Positions 60,968 to 64,000 of a stretch of 64,000 nt of DNA are shown in pieces. Source of the stretch: Rhodanobacter sp. C06 (GTDB taxonomy: Bacteria > Pseudomonadota > Gammaproteobacteria > Xanthomonadales > Rhodanobacteraceae); assembly GCF_002001105.1 (NCBI RefSeq), contig NZ_MUNP01000077.1:62001-126000 (forward strand), read 5' to 3'. Positions within the stretch are counted from its first letter, which is position 1, and each line of letters begins with the position of its first letter. The notes under the pieces were generated by a model that was not told the origin of the DNA, ran no database searches, and was given only the letters and a program-made list of their open reading frames with translations. The position numbers and the translations under genes are program-made.

Positions 60968-61348
60968 ATGAGCAACCTGGATCACGCCAAATCCATGCGC
61001 TCGGCGCAGACCCTTGCCGAGGAGCGGCTTTGGTATTTTCTGCGTGCCCACCGCTTCCTCGGCCTCAAGTTCAAGCGCCAGAAACCGGTCGGCCCCTATA
61101 TCGTCGACTTCATTTGCATGGAACGCGGCCTCGTGATCGAACTCGACGGCAGCCAACATGGCGATCAAGTCGCCTATGATCTTGAGCGTGATGCGTGGCT
61201 GGCGGGGCAGGGATTGACCGTACTGCGCTTCTGGAACCACGACGTGATGGATCGAACGGAAAACGTGCTGGAGCGCATCGGGCAATTCGTCGAAGCCGTG
61301 CCCTCTCCCCCAGCCCCTCTCCCGCAGGCGGGAGAGGGGAGCCAATAG
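60968..61348 (+). CDS. DUF559 family protein, Vsr-like PD-(D/E)XK nuclease fold
   Basis: Small predicted endonuclease-like protein, 126 residues. The domain fits DUF559: an N-terminal LAEERLWYFLRAHRF helix (Glu19), then YIVDF with Asp47, VIELDGSQH with Glu58, Asp60 and His64, and a final strand VLRFWNHDV. These match the acidic/His pattern of Vsr-like nucleases; biochemical activity is not established for the family. The ATG is preceded by GGAGGA at 60955-60960. Residues 112-124 (PSPPAPLPQAGEG) are encoded exactly by the 39-bp repeat at 61301-61339, and the gene stops two codons later. The gene is bounded by two inverted 39-bp repeats and lies between qmcA and nfeD. Confidence 0.85.
   Translation: MSNLDHAKSMRSAQTLAEERLWYFLRAHRFLGLKFKRQKPVGPYIVDFICMERGLVIELDGSQHGDQVAYDLERDAWLAGQGLTVLRFWNHDVMDRTENVLERIGQFVEAVPSPPAPLPQAGEGSQ
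61301..61339. repeat. 39-bp GC-rich palindromic element, right boundary of DUF559 unit
   Basis: Tail CCCTCTCCCCCAG then hairpin CCCCTCTCCCGCAGGCGG.... Its reverse complement matches 60905-60943 in 37 of 39 positions. It is translated in frame as the tail of the DUF559 protein. Confidence 0.9.
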
Positions 61349-61360
61349 CCAGGATTTCCC

Positions 61361-61810
61361 ATGCTCGGACAGATCGCAACGCACTACCTGTGGTGGATCC
61401 TCGCCCTGCTGCTGATCGCGGGTGAGGTGATGGTGCCCGGCTATTTCCTGCTGTGGATCGGCATCGCCGCGGCCGCGATGGGCGTGCTGCTGTGGCTGAT
61501 TCCCGGCCTGGGCCTGCTGGCGCAGGCGGTGTTGTTCGCGCTGCTGGCGCTGGCTGCCTGCTTCGCCTACGCGCGCTGGCTGCGGCCGCGGATCGAGCGG
61601 CGCGTGCCCGGCGGCGAACGGCTGAACCGCCGCGGCGAGCAGATGATCGGCCAGCGCTACGAGCTGATCGAGCCCATCGTCAACGGCCGTGGCAAGGTGC
61701 GCGTGGGCGATGGCCAGTGGCTGGTCAGCGGGCCGGACCTGCCGCTGGGCAGCACGGTGGAGGTGGTGGCGGTGGACGGCACCACGCTCAAGGTGCGCGC
61801 CGCTGCATGA
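61361..61810 (+). CDS. NfeD-family membrane protein
   Basis: Short-form NfeD protein, 149 residues, usual partner of SPFH proteins such as QmcA. Three hydrophobic segments (about 11-30, 33-50, 52-70) are followed by a soluble OB-fold domain (about 85-149: MIGQRYELIEPIVNGRGKVRVGDGQWLVSG). No ClpP-like protease domain is present, as in other short NfeD proteins. It starts 12 bp after the DUF559 stop, so it may be read on the same message as qmcA. Confidence 0.92.
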   Translation: MLGQIATHYLWWILALLLIAGEVMVPGYFLLWIGIAAAAMGVLLWLIPGLGLLAQAVLFALLALAACFAYARWLRPRIERRVPGGERLNRRGEQMIGQRYELIEPIVNGRGKVRVGDGQWLVSGPDLPLGSTVEVVAVDGTTLKVRAAA

Positions 61811-62108
61811 ATACACCAGCCGCGGGTTCCCGGCCAATCGCCACCGCGGCGTTGGAGCCTGCTCATGTTCTCCAGGCGCGCCGCGCCGGAGGCTGTTTGC
61901 CCGCAGGGCGAGGAAGAACGAGGAAGTGGACGTCCGTCCACGACCAAGTGATGACGTGGTCATGCGGGCAAACAGCCCCGGCCCTGCGGGTTGTCATCGA
62001 GTGGCCGCCATGCGGCAGCGCGCGGCTTGGCCTGACGGCCAGTCAGGCGCTGCGCCACGCACCACCACCTGACGACCGCTCGATGGCAACGCGGGGTATC
62101 TGGAGATC
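61811..62108. other. Intergenic region with long hairpin, no gene seen
   Basis: Between nfeD and the ThrE-family gene I see no credible coding frame. The region holds the nested inverted repeat at 61891-61977. The last bases carry GGAG (62102-62105), the ribosome site of the next gene. Confidence 0.7.
61891..61977. repeat. Nested inverted repeat with perfect 15-bp outer stem
   Basis: GGCTGTTTGCCCGCA at 61891-61905 pairs perfectly with 61963-61977. Inside lie a second stem, GTGGAC 61926-61931 with GTCCAC 61936-61941, and ATGAC-GTG-GTCAT just before the right outer arm. There is no T-run, so it is not a classical terminator. Confidence 0.85.
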
Positions 62109-63353
62109 ATGAGCAGGCTCCCAAACACGCGCATCGCCTTCCTGCTGGAACTGGCGCGGCGGTTGCACCAGTACGGCACCTCGGCGCCGCGACTGGAGAT
62201 GGCGATCGACCTTTCGGCGCGGCGACTGGGCCTGCAGGCCGACGTGTGGTCCAGCCCCACCGCGATCATCATCTCGTTCTCCGACCTGGGGCAGGGCGAC
62301 GAGGGCGTGGCGCAGACCACCCAGGTGATGCGTCTCGCCCCCGGCGACGTGAACCTGGCGCGACTGTGCGAGGCGGATGAGATCGCCGACCGGGTGATCG
62401 CGGGCGAGCTGGACCTGCGCGAAGGCTTCCGCCTGCTGCGCGCGCTGGGCGCGCCGGACACGCGCAAGGCCAGGATCACGACCGTTGCCAGCTACGGTCT
62501 GTCCGCCGCCAGCATCGCCGCGCTGTTCTTGCACAGCTCCTGGGTGGACCTGGTGGTGGCCGGGGTGATCGGCTCGCTGATCGGCGGCATCACCATCCTT
62601 TCCGCCACGCGGCCGCGATTGGCGGTAGCCAGCGACGCGATCAGCGCGATCGTGGCCACCGCGGTGGCGATCCTGGTCAGTGCCTTCGTGGTGCCGCTGG
62701 CGATCAAGTCGGTGGTGCTGGCGGCGCTGATCATCCTGGTGCCGGGCATGTCGCTCACCACCGCGGTGCGCGAGGTGTCCAGCGGGCACCTGGTGTCCGG
62801 CATGGCGCGCCTGGGCGGCGCCACGGCAACCCTGCTCAAGCTCACTTTCGGCACCGTGGCGGCCACCGAGGTCTGCGCCGCGTTCGGCATCCACGCGCGC
62901 GATTTCGCCCTGCCACCGCTACCGGGCTGGACCGACTGGCCGGCGCTGCTGGTGGCGGCGGTGGCGTTCGCCATGCTGTTCCGCGCGGCACGGCGCGACT
63001 GGCCGGCGGTGGTCGTGGCGGTGATCGCCGGCTACCTCGCCACGCGCTGGGGCGGCGAATTCTCCGGGCACCTGCCCAGCGCGCCGTTCGGCGTGTTCGT
63101 CGGTGGCCTGCTGGTCAGCGCGCTGGCCAACCTCTATGCGCGGCTGCGGCAGCGGCCGGGTGCGGTAATCCGCGAGCCGGGCATCCTGCTGCTGGTGCCG
63201 GGCAGCGTGGGTTTCCGCAGCGTGTCCTTCCTGCTCGAACGCGATACCACCCTGGGCATGGACACCGCCTTGCTGCTGCTCACCCTGCTGGTATCACTGG
63301 TGGCCGGCCTGCTGTTCGGCGAACTGCTGGTGTCACCCCGAAGATCTTTATGA
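62109..63353 (+). CDS. ThrE-family threonine/serine exporter
   Basis: Predicted inner-membrane amino-acid exporter of the ThrE family, 414 residues, with both halves (DUF1212 and DUF3815-like) in one chain. The N-terminal soluble part (about 1-125) contains the family pattern LARRLHQYGTSAPRLE and VWSSPTAIIISF. It is followed by about ten hydrophobic segments, including the conserved ILVPGMSLTTAVREVSSGHLVSGMARL and, near the end, LLLVPGSVGFRSVSFLLERDT. The export substrate in this organism is not known. It begins behind GGAG and stands apart from the cluster to its left. Confidence 0.9.
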   Translation: MSRLPNTRIAFLLELARRLHQYGTSAPRLEMAIDLSARRLGLQADVWSSPTAIIISFSDLGQGDEGVAQTTQVMRLAPGDVNLARLCEADEIADRVIAGELDLREGFRLLRALGAPDTRKARITTVASYGLSAASIAALFLHSSWVDLVVAGVIGSLIGGITILSATRPRLAVASDAISAIVATAVAILVSAFVVPLAIKSVVLAALIILVPGMSLTTAVREVSSGHLVSGMARLGGATATLLKLTFGTVAATEVCAAFGIHARDFALPPLPGWTDWPALLVAAVAFAMLFRAARRDWPAVVVAVIAGYLATRWGGEFSGHLPSAPFGVFVGGLLVSALANLYARLRQRPGAVIREPGILLLVPGSVGFRSVSFLLERDTTLGMDTALLLLTLLVSLVAGLLFGELLVSPRRSL

Positions 63354-63430
63354 AACAAAAACCGACCGAAACCGGCCAGCGTCCCGCTGCGAATGCCGCC
63401 ACGATCGCGAACCCGCTCGGCCCGTTTGCC

Positions 63431-63510
63431 CCCCTCTCCCGCTTGCGGACGCGAAGAAGGGCCATGGATGGCCCTGTTCTGAGGAGCGAGGAAGAGGGTT
63501 GGGGAGAGGG
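63431..63510. repeat. GC-rich palindromic element interrupted by a second palindrome
   Basis: CCCCTCTCCCGCTTGCGG at the left and AGAGGGTTGGGGAGAGGG at the right are two parts of the 39-bp family. They are separated by about 45 bp containing the small palindrome GGGCCATGGATGGCCC (stems 63459-63464 and 63469-63474). Confidence 0.75.
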
Positions 63511-63548
63511 CGCGCGCACGCGAATACCCGCTTGTGAATCCCCACAAA

Positions 63549-63577
63549 AAAACGCCGACCCGCAGGGCCGGCGTTTT
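63549..63577. terminator. Bidirectional rho-independent terminator
   Basis: AAAACGCCG at 63549-63557 pairs with CGGCGTTTT at 63569-63577, extended inward by CCC/GGG around GCA. Read on the minus strand, after the H-NS-like gene, the stem is followed by a run of seven T. Read on the plus strand there are four T. It therefore serves both converging genes. Confidence 0.85.
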
Positions 63578-63602
63578 CATGATGGGGTGTCTCGTGAAAA
63601 GT

Positions 63603-63651
63603 GCGGCCAAGAACGGCCGCCCATTTGATCCTCGCGATCATGGATGATCGC
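63603..63651. repeat. Two small hairpins after the H-NS-like gene
   Basis: GCGGCC 63603-63608 with GGCCGC 63615-63620, and GCGATCAT 63634-63641 with ATGATCGC 63644-63651. The second lies 17 bp beyond the stop codon of the minus-strand gene and may protect the 3' end of its message. Confidence 0.65.
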
Positions 63652-63667
63652 AAGGTACCGCACCCAA

Positions 63668-63988
63668 TCAGATCAGCAGATCCTTTTCCTTCTTGCCGGC
63701 CTTCAGCGCCTCGTTGAACCAGCGCGGGCGCTTGCCGCGGCCGGACCAGGTCTGTTCCGCATTTGCCGGGTTGCGGTATTTCGGGGGCACGGTACCGCCA
63801 CTGCGGCGCTTGCCGCGGGCGCCGCCGAAGATGTCGTCGAAGCTGTAACCCTCGGCCTTGATCAAGGCGTGGACCTTTTCGCGCAGCTTGACCACCTTTT
63901 CCTTGCGCAATTCATGCTGGCGCGATTGCGCCTTGGTGATCAGGTCATTGAGCTGATTGTGGTTGAGATTCTTGATATCGACGGCCAT
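63668..63988 (-). CDS. H-NS-family nucleoid protein
   Basis: DNA-binding nucleoid protein, 106 residues. The N-terminal half (1-50) is charged and helical, fitting the oligomerisation coiled coil. A basic linker (GGARGKRRSGG, 55-65) follows, then the C-terminal domain YRNPANAEQTWSGRGKRPRW with the AT-hook-like core TWSGRGKRP (80-88). This is the XrvA/Bv3F type usual in Xanthomonadales and Burkholderiales. Such proteins silence AT-rich and horizontally acquired DNA. The start has GGGAG about 7 bp upstream. Confidence 0.93.
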   Translation of the reverse strand: MAVDIKNLNHNQLNDLITKAQSRQHELRKEKVVKLREKVHALIKAEGYSFDDIFGGARGKRRSGGTVPPKYRNPANAEQTWSGRGKRPRWFNEALKAGKKEKDLLI

Positions 63989-64000
63989 CGGAGACTCCCG

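Larger units (their letters stand above)
63354..63667. other. Convergent intergenic region, no gene seen
   Basis: Between the ThrE-family gene (+) and the H-NS-like gene (-) there is no convincing coding frame. It contains the split GC-rich element at 63431-63510, the terminator at 63549-63577 and two further small inverted repeats. Confidence 0.75.

Noticed and set aside
63350-63628. Small open reading frames across the convergent intergenic region
   Set aside because: Their translations consist of repeat-derived peptide (SRLRTRRRAM, EEGWGEG) and terminator sequence, with no ribosome site.

Overview
The window is high-GC DNA whose genes and repeats look like a gammaproteobacterium of the order Xanthomonadales, most likely Rhodanobacteraceae (Dyella/Rhodanobacter/Luteibacter type). 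The evidence is the H-NS protein with a TWSGRGKRP motif, the QmcA/NfeD pair, the dispersed GC-rich hairpins that translate as PSPPAPLPQAGEG, and the MacB-like permease arrays. This placement is inference from family resemblance.

Bases 1-58054 form one giant inverted repeat. Every base x in 1-29027 pairs with base 58055-x on the other strand, with no spacer at the centre (29027/29028). Comparing the translations of the two arms I found only two mismatches. The left arm is cut by the window edge, so its outer end is not visible. The right arm runs on into unique sequence (58055-64000) in a sensible gene order. I therefore treat the right arm as the reference copy and list the left arm as its mirror image. 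A fold-back or assembly artefact is the first explanation to exclude.

The right arm is one co-oriented cluster of about 31 kb: an ABC ATPase, a TolC-type outer-membrane channel, six consecutive pairs of FtsX/MacB-type permeases (A1B1-A6B6), a secreted alpha/beta hydrolase, three more pairs (A7B7-A9B9), a sigma-54 response regulator, a small secreted protein and a sensor histidine kinase. There are thus 18 permeases in nine A/B pairs but only one ATPase and one channel. The likely reading is a tripartite, MacB-like export system in which nine heterodimeric permeases share the energy and exit components, under a dedicated two-component system. No periplasmic adaptor gene is present. Its expected place, upstream of the ATPase, is where the palindrome folds back. 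Near-palindromic repeat composites of about 95-120 bp sit at most boundaries between pairs.

The unique right end (58055-64000) holds the kinase, qmcA, a small DUF559 nuclease gene bounded by 39-bp inverted repeats and lying between qmcA and its usual partner nfeD, then nfeD, a ThrE-family exporter, and on the minus strand an H-NS-like protein. Two stretches of about 300 bp without genes (61811-62108 and 63354-63667) contain hairpins, a degenerate repeat and a bidirectional terminator.
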